Shown here: piece after piece, positions 1-8,429 of the stretch
Layout of the letters: each line of letters begins with the position of its first letter
How positions within the stretch are numbered: the stretch's first letter is position 1
Source of the DNA: Leptospira johnsonii
Lineage (GTDB): Bacteria > Spirochaetota > Leptospiria > Leptospirales > Leptospiraceae
DNA length: 64,000 nucleotides
Reading direction: 5' to 3'
Assembly: GCF_003112675.1 (NCBI RefSeq)
Contig: NZ_BFAY01000011.1
Location: 1,302,001 to 1,366,000 of the forward strand
Translations under genes and position numbers: made by a program
Notes under the pieces: generated by a model
The model's database searches: none
Told to the model about the DNA's origin: nothing
Seen by the model: only the letters and a program-made list of their open reading frames with translations

Positions 1-1236
1 TCACTCTTCTTTCCCCGAAACTCCCTTTTTATAGTCCGCGCCACGTGCATCCGGCGCGAAGCGACTATAATCGTGGATCGATCCTAAGATTGCCTCATAT
101 ATATCTTCTTGTATTTTATAGGAATTTCCAGACAAATCTTCCCAGGTGTTAGGATTCTTTTCGGATAGATTTAGATAAAAGATTGGCTGTGCCTTTCTGC
201 CCCAAGGATCCGCGCTTGGTAATAACGTCATAGATCCGAATGCGGAGAATACTAAAGAATACTCTGCCGATTGGTAAGAAAAACTATAAGTTTTAGGCCA
301 ATCTGTTTCAGGGGGTTGTTTCCAAATGAAAAAAGAAGAAAGTCCACGGATCAGTTCCGAAACGTTTCCCTGCTTTTTTTCCAAAGGATTTTGGGTTTGT
401 TTTTGGAGACCGGTCTTCGCTAGGTTCCAGAGTTTTTCCAATTCGTCCAAAGGAGTTTCTGAAAACTTACGATCCGATTCCCCTAAACGAGCTTCTATAT
501 ATTCTATTCTATGTTTGAACTTCGTATTAGTTCTAGTAAGAGAAGATTCTGCGGAGACTCCTAACTTTCTTGCCAGATTCACTATGGTAAAAAGGAGATC
601 TCCCAATTCTTCTTCGATCCTGATCTGATTGGAAGAAGGGTCAGAGATCCCTCTGATCTCATGTAAAAATTCCTGTAATTCTTCATTCAGTTTTTCTTCT
701 ACACCTTTTATGTCTTCCCAATCGAAACCGGCTTTGGACGCCTTCTTCTGGAATTTTTCGGCTTTTAGTAGAGAAGGAAATGTTTCAGGAACTTCGGATA
801 AGATGGATTTAGGTTTGGAGGTTTTTTGTCGGAGTTGTTTTTCTTTTTCTTTAAATAGATCCCAGTTAGCGACTACCTCGTCGGCAGACGAGATATCTTT
901 TGTTTCCGGATCGAATACATGCGGGTGACGGAGTACTAATTTTTCCGCCACGTCCTTTGCCACTTCTTCCAAACCGAAAGCACCTCTTTCGGATGCGATT
1001 TGGGAATGAAGGACCACTTGGAATAATAGATCTCCCAGTTCTTCCTTAGTATGCTCGTCGTTTCCTTTGAGGATTGCTTCTACCACTTCCTGAGATTCTT
1101 CGATTAGATAAGGTACCAAGGTGGAATGTGTCTGCTCTCTATCCCAAGGACAACCTTCCGGACTTCTGAGTTTAGAAGTTATGTCTTGGAGAAATGCCAT
1201 CGAGTTCGGATAGTCTTTCGGGTCGGGAGCTTTCAT
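1..1236 (-). CDS. mazG: MazG nucleoside triphosphate pyrophosphohydrolase with extra C-terminal domain
   Basis: MazG hydrolyses (d)NTPs to the monophosphate plus pyrophosphate and is thought to clean up aberrant nucleotides. Both tandem MazG modules are visible. The first has the PEGCPWDREQT signature (about residues 25-36) and EESQEV...EELGDLLFQ (about 46-75). The second has EELQEF...EEELGDLLF in the region of residues 185-220. Family members are usually about 260-270 residues. This one has 411, and residues about 275-411 form an aromatic-rich tail I do not recognise. The gene is complete, with TGA at positions 1-3. No strong ribosome binding site is visible, so the ATG at 1236 is kept because it precedes the family core. 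It is divergent from the membrane-protein gene at 1408. Confidence 0.93.
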   Translation of the reverse strand: MKAPDPKDYPNSMAFLQDITSKLRSPEGCPWDREQTHSTLVPYLIEESQEVVEAILKGNDEHTKEELGDLLFQVVLHSQIASERGAFGLEEVAKDVAEKLVLRHPHVFDPETKDISSADEVVANWDLFKEKEKQLRQKTSKPKSILSEVPETFPSLLKAEKFQKKASKAGFDWEDIKGVEEKLNEELQEFLHEIRGISDPSSNQIRIEEELGDLLFTIVNLARKLGVSAESSLTRTNTKFKHRIEYIEARLGESDRKFSETPLDELEKLWNLAKTGLQKQTQNPLEKKQGNVSELIRGLSSFFIWKQPPETDWPKTYSFSYQSAEYSLVFSAFGSMTLLPSADPWGRKAQPIFYLNLSEKNPNTWEDLSGNSYKIQEDIYEAILGSIHDYSRFAPDARGADYKKGVSGKEE

Positions 1237-1346
1237 TAAGTACTAGGCTCGATTTTCGATTCCGAATTCCCAGCCTTTTTCCCGGAAATGAAGATTGACT
1301 GGTGGATTTATCCTCTCATCCTATCCGAAAATCCCTGTTTAAACCT

Positions 1347-1371
1347 AAGTGCTTTTCAATTTGAAGTGCTT
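1347..1371 (+). repeat. Pair of 8-bp direct repeats upstream of the DUF6580-like gene
   Basis: AAGTGCTT occurs at 1347-1354 and again at 1364-1371, offset by 17 bp. They sit next to a possible extended -10 (TGCTAAAAT, about 1373-1381). The position suits a regulatory site for the gene at 1408. Repeats of this length also arise by chance, so confidence is low. Confidence 0.25.
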
Positions 1372-1407
1372 ATGCTAAAATCGGGTAAAAAGGATACCAG
1401 AAAGAAC

Positions 1408-1926
1408 ATGTCACTATCTAAAAATTTGGTAGCTTTCGCATTACTCGTACTTGCGGTTCTCAGTCGTTTTCTTCCTCACTTACCGAACTTCACTCCGGTT
1501 TTGGCGATTTCCATTTTCGGTGGGGTTTATTTCTCTAACCGTTGGTTAGCGATCGCTCTTCCCTTGGGAATTATGCTGATCAGCGACTTAGTGATCGGTC
1601 TTCACGATATGATCCCAGTGATTTACGGATTGTTCGTAGTGTATGCAATCGTAGGAATAAAACTCAAAGATCGTTTGGGTGTTGGATCTTTGGCGATTGC
1701 CGGTTTTGCAGGTTCTGTTTCATTCTTCGTGATCACCAACTTCTTTGTTTGGTTGACTTCCGGAATGTATACTTTGAGCGGACAAGGATTGGTAGAATGT
1801 TATATCGCTGCGATCCCTTTCTTCAAATACAGCCTGCTCGGAGATTTCACTTATGTTTCCGTTCTGTTCGGTTCCTACTATCTATTGGAAAAGAACGGAT
1901 TTGTGGCTTCTACCCAAGCAGCTTAA
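1408..1926 (+). CDS. DUF6580-like integral membrane protein, putative transporter
   Basis: This is a small hydrophobic protein of about 172 residues with five or so membrane segments. It includes an N-terminal segment with SRFLPHLPNFTPVLAI and a central GIMLISDLVIGLHDMIPVIYG motif. These features resemble the DUF6580 putative-transport family, which looks like the substrate-binding S components of ECF transporters. No transported substrate can be deduced. The open frame extends upstream to 1288, but those 40 residues are not membrane-like. The ATG at 1408 begins the conserved hydrophobic part, so I place the start there. An intrinsic terminator follows immediately, so the gene appears to be monocistronic. 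Confidence 0.75.
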   Translation: MSLSKNLVAFALLVLAVLSRFLPHLPNFTPVLAISIFGGVYFSNRWLAIALPLGIMLISDLVIGLHDMIPVIYGLFVVYAIVGIKLKDRLGVGSLAIAGFAGSVSFFVITNFFVWLTSGMYTLSGQGLVECYIAAIPFFKYSLLGDFTYVSVLFGSYYLLEKNGFVASTQAA

Positions 1927-1939
1927 TTTTCTAACTTAG

Positions 1940-1965
1940 AGCGCCGTGTTCACGGCGGCGCTTTT
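1940..1965 (+). terminator. Intrinsic terminator after the DUF6580-like gene
   Basis: A GC-rich hairpin (AGCGCCGTG, short loop, then CACGGCGGCGCT) is followed by TTTT. It lies 14 nt after the stop codon of the upstream gene. The other strand has no U-tract, so it acts on the plus strand. Confidence 0.85.
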
Positions 1966-1978
1966 CCTTCTTCTTCCC

Positions 1979-3232
1979 TTAAATAGTCAAAGTCAGACTT
2001 AAGTAAATTCCATAGAATTTATCATGTACTTCTTTTCGTAAAGCTGAGCCTGTAGAGATCTGATCTAAAGGTTTGGATACCTGATTTAAGAATAATACAT
2101 CGCCTGGTGATCCCGGAAGAACATTCGGATTATAATTATAACCAGAAACCTTGGAGATCAGTTCCGTATATTGAAATCCTAATGTGTATTTCAACCAACG
2201 GCTTCTGAGTAGGGAAACACCCACATCAATTTCGTATCCGGTTCTACTGAGCAGGTTTTCTTTCAAACCACCCAGAGGTGCAGTATTTAAAATATAAGGT
2301 CCTGCAATTCCGTTTAGAACACCTTGTGTGTTTCGATCATAATGTCCTAAAGTCCTGAAATAATCCGCTTTAAAATGTCCTAATAAGAATGCGTTGAAAT
2401 TCTTAAAGATCCTAATTCCGATCTGAGGACCTAAACCTCCTGCTTTTTCTTCGGATTTTCCGAATCCATAATTTCCGGGGATCACTCCGTATTCGCTGGA
2501 GATGATATCTAAGTTTCTAGCCCCTAGTGCGAGGCCTATCCTTCCGGTTGCGGTTTGCATGTACCAAGCAAAGTTCAATGAATAATCCAATCTTCTGTAT
2601 TGAACGGAATGATATTGGACCGGAGCGAGTGCAGACAATACGGACGCAGTGTCTACGGTTGTGTAAGAAGGTCTGATCTTTAGATCTAAATAATTGAATT
2701 CTATCCCAAAAGTTTTGGCTGTATTCAAATAAGAAAGTTTGATTGGGAACGCAGTCTTTGTATTTCCTTGCGGACTGGAATAACTTGTGATGCTGTCGTT
2801 TAATAGGTTCGGATTTACGCCGGCACCGGCGGCAGTAGTTTGAGCGTTCTGATAAGCACCAGATGCAGAAAGGATCGTATTGTAATTATTAACACCGATA
2901 TTCTTTTGTCTGGCTAGCACCTCGGATTCCCAAGTGGATTGTAATGCTGCAAATTGGATGTCCAAGGTAGGTCGATCATAAGGTTTGGATAATTCCCTAT
3001 CATGAAGTTCGTTTCGGACATCTGCGGCTTGTTTTCTTTTTTCCGCGGCGAGTAGGGCAAGTCTTCTTCTTTCCGCTTGGACCTGGGATTTGCCTGCTTG
3101 ATATTCCAGTTCGTCTGCTTCTTTTTCCAAGGCTTCCGGATCCGGTAGTTTGCCCTGAGGATAAACAGGACCGGAAACGAATAGGAAAATGCCTAAGAAT
3201 ATGGATGCGGAAAGTTTCAAGAAAGTCTGCAA
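1979..3232 (-). CDS. Predicted outer-membrane beta-barrel protein with N-terminal coiled coil
   Basis: This is a secreted protein of 417 residues that I do not recognise by name. It has a signal peptide (residues about 1-25, ending near PVYPQG). A charged helical stretch rich in Glu, Lys, Arg and Ala follows (about 30-75) and looks like a periplasmic coiled coil. The rest alternates aromatic and polar residues in repeated strand-like segments, such as KLSYLNTAKTFGIEFNYLD and RLDYSLNFAWYMQ. It finishes with FYGIYLSLTLTI, as expected for outer-membrane barrels. The architecture suggests a porin-like or structural outer-membrane protein with a periplasmic coil. Function is unknown. It faces the plus-strand gene at 3368, with about 135 bp shared between divergent starts. 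Confidence 0.7.
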   Translation of the reverse strand: MQTFLKLSASIFLGIFLFVSGPVYPQGKLPDPEALEKEADELEYQAGKSQVQAERRRLALLAAEKRKQAADVRNELHDRELSKPYDRPTLDIQFAALQSTWESEVLARQKNIGVNNYNTILSASGAYQNAQTTAAGAGVNPNLLNDSITSYSSPQGNTKTAFPIKLSYLNTAKTFGIEFNYLDLKIRPSYTTVDTASVLSALAPVQYHSVQYRRLDYSLNFAWYMQTATGRIGLALGARNLDIISSEYGVIPGNYGFGKSEEKAGGLGPQIGIRIFKNFNAFLLGHFKADYFRTLGHYDRNTQGVLNGIAGPYILNTAPLGGLKENLLSRTGYEIDVGVSLLRSRWLKYTLGFQYTELISKVSGYNYNPNVLPGSPGDVLFLNQVSKPLDQISTGSALRKEVHDKFYGIYLSLTLTI

Positions 3233-3367
3233 GGTCTACCTCTATGTATTTCGCGTGGTTTTATAAACGGAAAGACTAAGTATCTTGGACGCAAGACTCC
3301 AATTCTTTTTTATAGGAAGAATGAAAAAAGGGAGGAAGTATTTTCATAAAATCGAAAGTTTTGAGGT

Positions 3368-3619
3368 ATGGGTTTCGACTTTTCGGACGACTACAAAGAG
3401 ATTCTCCAAAACATTCTTTCGGATCGGTTCTCCCAGGTTTCTAAGATCTATGATCTAAAAGCCAGATCTAAGGGAGAAAGGAAATTTCTTGAGTTTGGAT
3501 TGGAATTCAAAAAGGACATTCTTCCTTCTGAATATCCTAAGATCTTGGGATTTTTACTAGACGATCTAAAACAAGAATTTCCTTATACAGAGATCATCAT
3601 TTATCCCAACCAAGGATAG
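3368..3619 (+). CDS. Small protein resembling the cytoplasmic tail domain of cation diffusion facilitators
   Basis: This protein of 83 residues has no membrane segment. Residues about 35-80 (RKFLEFGLEFKKDILPSEYPKILGFLLDDLKQEFPYTEIIIYPNQ) follow the beta-alpha-beta pattern of the dimerising C-terminal domain of CDF metal transporters. In those, a strand ending in hydrophobic residues is followed by an amphipathic helix and a strand containing an acidic residue near IIIYPNQ. No transporter lies beside it, so it would be a stand-alone version of that domain. The assignment rests on pattern only. Coding likelihood is good because the frame is intact and followed directly by another gene on the same strand. 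Confidence 0.55.
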   Translation: MGFDFSDDYKEILQNILSDRFSQVSKIYDLKARSKGERKFLEFGLEFKKDILPSEYPKILGFLLDDLKQEFPYTEIIIYPNQG

Positions 3620-3697
3620 ATCCAAAATCTTTCTTCAGATCTGATCCTTCTCTCAAATCAGGTTGCCAAACCTCCTTCAAAATCGATCCTGACTCAG

Positions 3698-4249
3698 ATG
3701 AAACCAGCCATTTGTGTATTCTGCGGTTCCAGACCTGGCAAGGAACCTCGTTATCTCCAAGCCGCAGTATTCTTAGGTCACCTAATGGCCACAGAGGGAA
3801 TTGGGCTGGTTTACGGAGGGGCCACCTCAGGATTGATGGGAGCCGTTGCCGATTCCGTATTAGAAAAAGGCGGGACTGTAATAGGAGTTCTTCCTGAGTT
3901 TCTTTCCAGTAAAGAGATTGCTCATAAAGAAATTACGGAACTGATCTTAGTTCCAACCATGCATGAAAGAAAACTTCTCATGTACGAAAAGTCCATAGCG
4001 TTCATCGCTCTACCGGGCGGGATCGGGACCTTAGAGGAATTGGTAGAAGTTACTTCTTGGAATCAGCTAGGAGTTCTTTCCAAACCGATAGGTATACTGA
4101 ATGTAAACGGATTTTTCGATCCACTATTACGCCAATTAGATCATATGGTGGAGGAAGGTTTTTTAGATTCTCAAACCAGAGAATGGATAGAGGTCAGTGC
4201 AGATCCTGAAGAACTTTTCGAAAAGATCATTAAAAGAAGTAGGATCTAA
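3698..4249 (+). CDS. LOG-family protein (TIGR00730 type), nucleotide phosphoribohydrolase
   Basis: LOG proteins release the free base from nucleoside 5'-monophosphates, classically cytokinin ribotides, and bacterial members may act on AMP or related nucleotides. The diagnostic PGGIGTLEE motif is at residues 106-114 and MHERK is at 88-92. The Rossmann-type start (ICVFCGSRPG) and GGATSGLMG (40-48) are also present. Length (183 residues) is normal. The ATG at 3698 is the natural family start, but no clear Shine-Dalgarno is visible. It ends one base before the convergent ankyrin gene. Confidence 0.88.
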   Translation: MKPAICVFCGSRPGKEPRYLQAAVFLGHLMATEGIGLVYGGATSGLMGAVADSVLEKGGTVIGVLPEFLSSKEIAHKEITELILVPTMHERKLLMYEKSIAFIALPGGIGTLEELVEVTSWNQLGVLSKPIGILNVNGFFDPLLRQLDHMVEEGFLDSQTREWIEVSADPEELFEKIIKRSRI

Positions 4250-4250
4250 A

Positions 4251-5348
4251 TTACTTCCCTTCTTCCGGATTCAGGAATTGTTTAAATATCTGATGAAGCG
4301 CCGGACTTTCAGAAGCTTCTGCGAGAGCTAAAGGAGAATTTCCTTCCTTGTCTGTGGAATAAGGAGAAGCTCCATTCTTCACTAATAATTCGATCAGATC
4401 TGTTTTTCCGGATTTTACAGCAAGAAGCAATGGTGTACGTCCAAGCATGTCCCGAACTTCTGCCTCGTAACCGTTACTCAGTATTTTTTCTACAGTATCC
4501 GTTTTTCCTTCGGAAGAGGCTCTGAACAATAATGTGATCGTAGCTTTGTCCACTACCTTTAGGGTATGATGGAATTTCATCCTGTAAGCTTCTTCTTTGG
4601 CTGTTTTACCGCTTAGGTTTCTGGCTAAAGGATCTGCTCCTAGGTTCAGTAATCTTTCCAGACATTCTACGCTATCGTATAAGGCTGAAAGAAGAAGAGG
4701 AGTATTTCCGTCTTGGTCCTTATTCTCCAATAAAGAACGCACTTCTTTGTTCTCCGAGAATAGATCCAATATTTCATAATCATTATGTAATGCAGTAAGA
4801 TGAAGGATCGTCCGGCCTTCGGAATTTTTCTTTTTAGGATCTGCGCCTTTAGTAACCAGATATTCAGCGATCTCCAAATGGCCCATGTCCACAGCGAGTA
4901 ATAGCGGAGAATAACCCTCCCCATTTCTGGATTCAATATCCGGAGGATGATTAGGTAGGTCGAATAAGATCTCTACCAATTCCAATTTTCCGGAACTGAT
5001 CGCTCTGGTTAATGGAGTGTTCCCATCCATATCTCTGAGTTCAGGGTCCGCACCATAATCCAAGAGTATTGTGGTGAGTTCCGCATTCTCAGATTCTAAT
5101 GCAAGAAGGAGCGCAGTCTCTCCCCTAGAGCTTGTCTCATTCGGATCGGAGCCGTATTCTACTAAAAGATTGGTGGCTTCTTTATTTCCTTCTTTAATGG
5201 CCCAGTACAAAAGTCCGCAGCCGTAAGAATCTCTCAGTTCGGGAAATTCTTCTGCGAAACCATCTCTTGTCGCTGCCTCGGATAATAAGGCGCGAAGGGT
5301 TCCGTTGTTACCTGTCTTTACTGCCCGAAAAAGATCGTTCCAGTCCAC
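4251..5348 (-). CDS. Ankyrin-repeat protein
   Basis: The protein has 365 residues and consists almost entirely of ankyrin repeats of about 33 residues. Examples are GYSPLLLAVDMGHLEIAEYLVTKGADPKKKNSEG and GRTPLLLAVKSGKTDLIELLVKNGASPYSTDKEG. I count about nine repeats, some degenerate. There is no signal peptide, so it is probably a cytoplasmic protein-interaction scaffold. Its start lies inside the 3' end of the AEC transporter gene (31-nt overlap), which implies co-transcription and possibly translational coupling. The partner protein is unknown. Confidence 0.9.
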   Translation of the reverse strand: MDWNDLFRAVKTGNNGTLRALLSEAATRDGFAEEFPELRDSYGCGLLYWAIKEGNKEATNLLVEYGSDPNETSSRGETALLLALESENAELTTILLDYGADPELRDMDGNTPLTRAISSGKLELVEILFDLPNHPPDIESRNGEGYSPLLLAVDMGHLEIAEYLVTKGADPKKKNSEGRTILHLTALHNDYEILDLFSENKEVRSLLENKDQDGNTPLLLSALYDSVECLERLLNLGADPLARNLSGKTAKEEAYRMKFHHTLKVVDKATITLLFRASSEGKTDTVEKILSNGYEAEVRDMLGRTPLLLAVKSGKTDLIELLVKNGASPYSTDKEGNSPLALAEASESPALHQIFKQFLNPEEGK

Positions 5349-6340
5349 GCCTGATTCTCCAGGAGGTAATACAATCCCAAGGTCGTTAGAAAAGAAAGCG
5401 GTATTCCAATTCCGACTAGGGAAACGGCCAATCTAGGTGCAAGTCCCCATTCTGCAGCAAGAAGACTTCCGGTGATCATGGGAGCCATTGCTGATTCCAT
5501 GATCAGTATCTTAAAATTTCTGAGAAAATCTGTGCCTAGATTCTTTTCGGAATAATGGAAGAATGTTCCGAAACAAAGCCAGACCAAGATAGGGCCGATG
5601 ATCAATTTAAATACTAAGCCGAATAACAACGGAATTCTCATCCTAAAAGAATCGTCTGATTCTCTCTTGGGATTTTCGGCATTTGGTTCTTCGGAATTGA
5701 CGCGAATGGTTCCAGGAAGTTGGTATCCGACTGAAAAAAGAGCAAGCGGGATCAGGGTATCTCCGATCCTTGAGATCGCTAATTCAAGCTCAGGGGCAAC
5801 CGAGATCGGACGAGAAGCCAAAGAAACCAATAACGCGATAAAGGGAGGGAATGTGAATAATGTCTTCCAAAGTGAGGATTTGGTTTCTGAGGATTGGAGC
5901 GCATGTCTTGCCTTTGTTCCTAAGTAAGTTCCAGGAATAGCAAGAGTCAGGAATGTTCCCAGTTGGTCTATGATGAGTACTGTAGGAAGTCCATCTTTCG
6001 AATAATAGGATTCTATCAGAGGAATTCCTAAAAACGAAGTGTTTCCTAATCCTGCGGAAAGGCAAAGACATATGATCGTACTTTCTTTCCAATTCAGGAA
6101 TTTTCCTACAAAGCTGAAAAATAAAAACCCGAATCCGAATAGTACCCAGGGCATGGCCGCAAATGTTAAAAAGTTCCCATCCAGAGAAGCATGGCGTAAA
6201 GGGCCGAACTCCATACAAGGAAGAGATACCGAAATGATAAATGAATTGATAACCTTATGGGAATCGGCAGGGAATTTTCCTTTGCTCCGGATCAGTATCC
6301 CGAACAGAAAACAAAGTCCGATCACGATAAAATTAGACAT
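5318..6340 (-). CDS. AEC-family (auxin efflux carrier / malate permease type) transporter
   Basis: This integral membrane protein of 340 residues has about ten hydrophobic segments arranged as two halves around a hydrophilic linker (about residues 205-230). It contains the family-typical asparagine/proline breaks, such as GLGNTSFLGIPLIESYYSKDGLP near residues 97-117. Bacterial AEC proteins export or exchange organic acids and related anions; the substrate here cannot be predicted. It is the first gene of a two-gene unit with the ankyrin protein, whose coding region begins before this one ends. Confidence 0.85.
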   Translation of the reverse strand: MSNFIVIGLCFLFGILIRSKGKFPADSHKVINSFIISVSLPCMEFGPLRHASLDGNFLTFAAMPWVLFGFGFLFFSFVGKFLNWKESTIICLCLSAGLGNTSFLGIPLIESYYSKDGLPTVLIIDQLGTFLTLAIPGTYLGTKARHALQSSETKSSLWKTLFTFPPFIALLVSLASRPISVAPELELAISRIGDTLIPLALFSVGYQLPGTIRVNSEEPNAENPKRESDDSFRMRIPLLFGLVFKLIIGPILVWLCFGTFFHYSEKNLGTDFLRNFKILIMESAMAPMITGSLLAAEWGLAPRLAVSLVGIGIPLSFLTTLGLYYLLENQAWTGTIFFGQ

Positions 6341-6374
6341 GGATCGATCCTTTTCACCCGAAAGCTGATTTAGG

Positions 6375-7559
6375 TCAAGGAAGGATTTGTAAGGATCTTT
6401 CTCCGATCTCTTTTTCTTCTAGATAGAATTTGATCTTATACTTTCCTACACTCAAAACGGGCTGTATTTCCCAGGCTTCGAAGTTGATCCCACCTGGAAT
6501 TTTTTCCTGAAAAGTAAAACTTGTCTTTTTGGTTTTTAAGGATATGAATTCCGCCTTAAAAGTATAAGGCCCGGATTTATAGATCGGAATAGAAAGATAA
6601 AATTTCCGTTTTGTCTGGATCTTATCGGGACAAGGAGTGGATTTATCTGGGTCCGGGATTGAATGGCTGATACAAAATTGTTCTAAGTTTGTGATCGGAA
6701 ATCCGGGGGGAATTTTTCCGTCCGGGGTCCAGTAAGCGTTCTCTTCGCTTAAATATTCTTTTTCTTCCGATTCAGTTTTGAAAATCGTCGCAAAACTTTT
6801 TTTCTTTCGGTGCTCTTCCGGTTTATAAACTTCAAAATGTAGATGGGGTCCTGTGCTGAATCCAGTATCTCCAGAAAGTCCGATTTTCTGTCCTGCTACT
6901 ACTTTCTCTCCCGGTTTTACAAATACACCTTTGGCTTTTAGATGTCCATAGATTGCGACTGTTCCGTCCGAATGTTCTATCACGATCCGGTTTGCCTTAT
7001 CTATGAGTTTAGGGTCCCTTCTTCCTTCCGTAAATTTATCTTCCGTTTCCACTACGATCCCGTCTCTGGCAGCCAAAAGTGGAGTACCTTCCGGAAGAAC
7101 AAAGTCCAGAGAATAAGCTCCTCCTCCTTTATGCTCTTCTCCGCTATTATAACCTACCGAGATCCAAGACTTGCCTTCGTAGGGAAGAGTGTATACATAC
7201 GTGTCATCGTGAATTGCGGATAAGTTTCCATAGTACGCAACCGTTAGTACCGCTAAAGAAACAGGAGTCTCCGCATTCTCTTTCTTTTTGAACGTCAGCA
7301 CCTTCTTCTTTTCTGGATCATTTAATACGATTGAGATTGGGCTTTGAGGTTCCGTTTCTATATTAGAACCTTCGATTGCGGTATATACTGTGATATGAGT
7401 TCCAGGGATTAGATTTTTGGCTTGGAGATAAACTGATGTTTCATCATTCTCAGTCTCTATCGAAGAACAGATATTTTTTTTATCACAGTTCTGGGTGATA
7501 TCTGCAAATACAGGGCAGAACCAAATGGATAAAATTAAAGCCGCAAAATTTCGGATCAT
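6375..7559 (-). CDS. Secreted M23-family (LytM-type) metallopeptidase
   Basis: The protein has a signal peptide (MIRNFAALILSIWFCPVFA) and an N-terminal beta-rich region. A peptidase M23 domain (about residues 125-260) follows, then about 130 residues of beta-rich tail. Zinc-ligand motifs are present: HKGGGAYSLDF, the downstream YGHLK and HLHFEVY. M23 enzymes cut peptidoglycan cross-links, or act as regulators when degenerate; here the ligands look intact. The open frame runs upstream into tRNA-Thr, but that extension is not real. The ATG at 7559 starts the signal peptide. There is no Shine-Dalgarno. A TATAAT hexamer ends only 3 nt before the ATG, so a leaderless transcript is possible. Confidence 0.87.
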   Translation of the reverse strand: MIRNFAALILSIWFCPVFADITQNCDKKNICSSIETENDETSVYLQAKNLIPGTHITVYTAIEGSNIETEPQSPISIVLNDPEKKKVLTFKKKENAETPVSLAVLTVAYYGNLSAIHDDTYVYTLPYEGKSWISVGYNSGEEHKGGGAYSLDFVLPEGTPLLAARDGIVVETEDKFTEGRRDPKLIDKANRIVIEHSDGTVAIYGHLKAKGVFVKPGEKVVAGQKIGLSGDTGFSTGPHLHFEVYKPEEHRKKKSFATIFKTESEEKEYLSEENAYWTPDGKIPPGFPITNLEQFCISHSIPDPDKSTPCPDKIQTKRKFYLSIPIYKSGPYTFKAEFISLKTKKTSFTFQEKIPGGINFEAWEIQPVLSVGKYKIKFYLEEKEIGERSLQILP

Positions 7560-7595
7560 CGTATTATAAGATCGGAATTTTAGGGAAAATAAGAC

Positions 7596-7668
<73 letters not shown>

Positions 7669-7672
7669 AACT

Positions 7673-8305
7673 TTATCGATCGCCTCTGGCACTTCGGAAT
7701 TCTTTTACCATCAAAGATGTGATACTGTCAAGAGGTTTCACTTGCTCTTTCAATTCAGGAGTTTCATGTCTGTCTGAGAAACTATAACAAGAATTTCGGA
7801 CACCTTTGTCTTTCATCCACCAATGTCTTCCGATCTCTCTTCTGGATTTCGGATCTAAGTCGCCTTGGTACATTCTGTATTCGTCCCATTCAGGCGGGAA
7901 ATTTCTTTCCTTTAAGAAGAAAGCATAGGCGGAGGAAAAACTTTGGGCTGCGTTTTGTAGAAGTTCGTTTATATGAAGGCAACCTATCGTTTTATCTTCG
8001 GGGAATTTTCTCATAATTTTATTATAAGACATATCTTCTCCGATGAGATATGAATACGTTTTGATCGCATGAGGACAGGTTTCGTAAGGAACTCGATCTT
8101 CCTCCACATCCAAGTCCATAATTTTCATCGTGGCTAAGTTCACTAACATGTACAAAGTCATGTCATGATATGGATCTCTTTGGCTGACTTCTATCAGGCA
8201 ACTCGGAGGACTTTCTTCCGGAAACCAATAATATCTACTCTCGTACCTGCGCTGGAAACCGCAGTCTTTGTATCGGATTTTTTGTTTTAATTGGGAAAGC
8301 GCCAT
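7673..8305 (-). CDS. DUF2889-family protein
   Basis: This 210-residue protein without signal peptide or membrane segment matches the DUF2889 pattern. It has an N-terminal segment with paired aromatic/Arg residues and a central strand-rich part. It also has the characteristic GC-x-H-x-x-ELL motif (IGCLHINELLQNAAQSF, about residues 106-122). The biochemical role of the family is unknown. A good Shine-Dalgarno (AGGAG, 5 nt spacing) supports the ATG at 8305. That Shine-Dalgarno is embedded in a perfect hairpin, described separately. It is divergent from the SDR gene. Confidence 0.8.
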   Translation of the reverse strand: MALSQLKQKIRYKDCGFQRRYESRYYWFPEESPPSCLIEVSQRDPYHDMTLYMLVNLATMKIMDLDVEEDRVPYETCPHAIKTYSYLIGEDMSYNKIMRKFPEDKTIGCLHINELLQNAAQSFSSAYAFFLKERNFPPEWDEYRMYQGDLDPKSRREIGRHWWMKDKGVRNSCYSFSDRHETPELKEQVKPLDSITSLMVKEFRSARGDR

Positions 8306-8309
8306 ACAT

Positions 8310-8338
8310 TCTCCTGGTTCCTTTTTTTTCCCAGGAGA
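8310..8338 (-). promoter_or_regulatory. Hairpin sequestering the Shine-Dalgarno of the DUF2889 gene
   Basis: On the minus-strand transcript, UCUCCUGG (8338 down to 8331) is perfectly complementary to CCAGGAGA (8317 down to 8310). The loop is 13 nt and A-rich. The 3' arm contains the only AGGAG ribosome binding site, 5 nt before the start codon at 8305. Such a structure would block initiation unless melted or bound. As DNA, the same inverted repeat could instead be a repressor site. Confidence 0.6.
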
Positions 8339-8429
8339 TAGACCTGAAAGGATTTTACCGTGTTTTGATTTGCTTTTTTACTATTCTTACTTATTCTTCT
8401 ACTACTTTATCTAGTTTACGGATTTTGGG

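Noticed and set aside
3288..3310. Shared CGCAAGACTC string with the ncRNA promoter region at 30859-30869
   Set aside because: A 10-base match between two places in 64 kb is expected by chance many times over.
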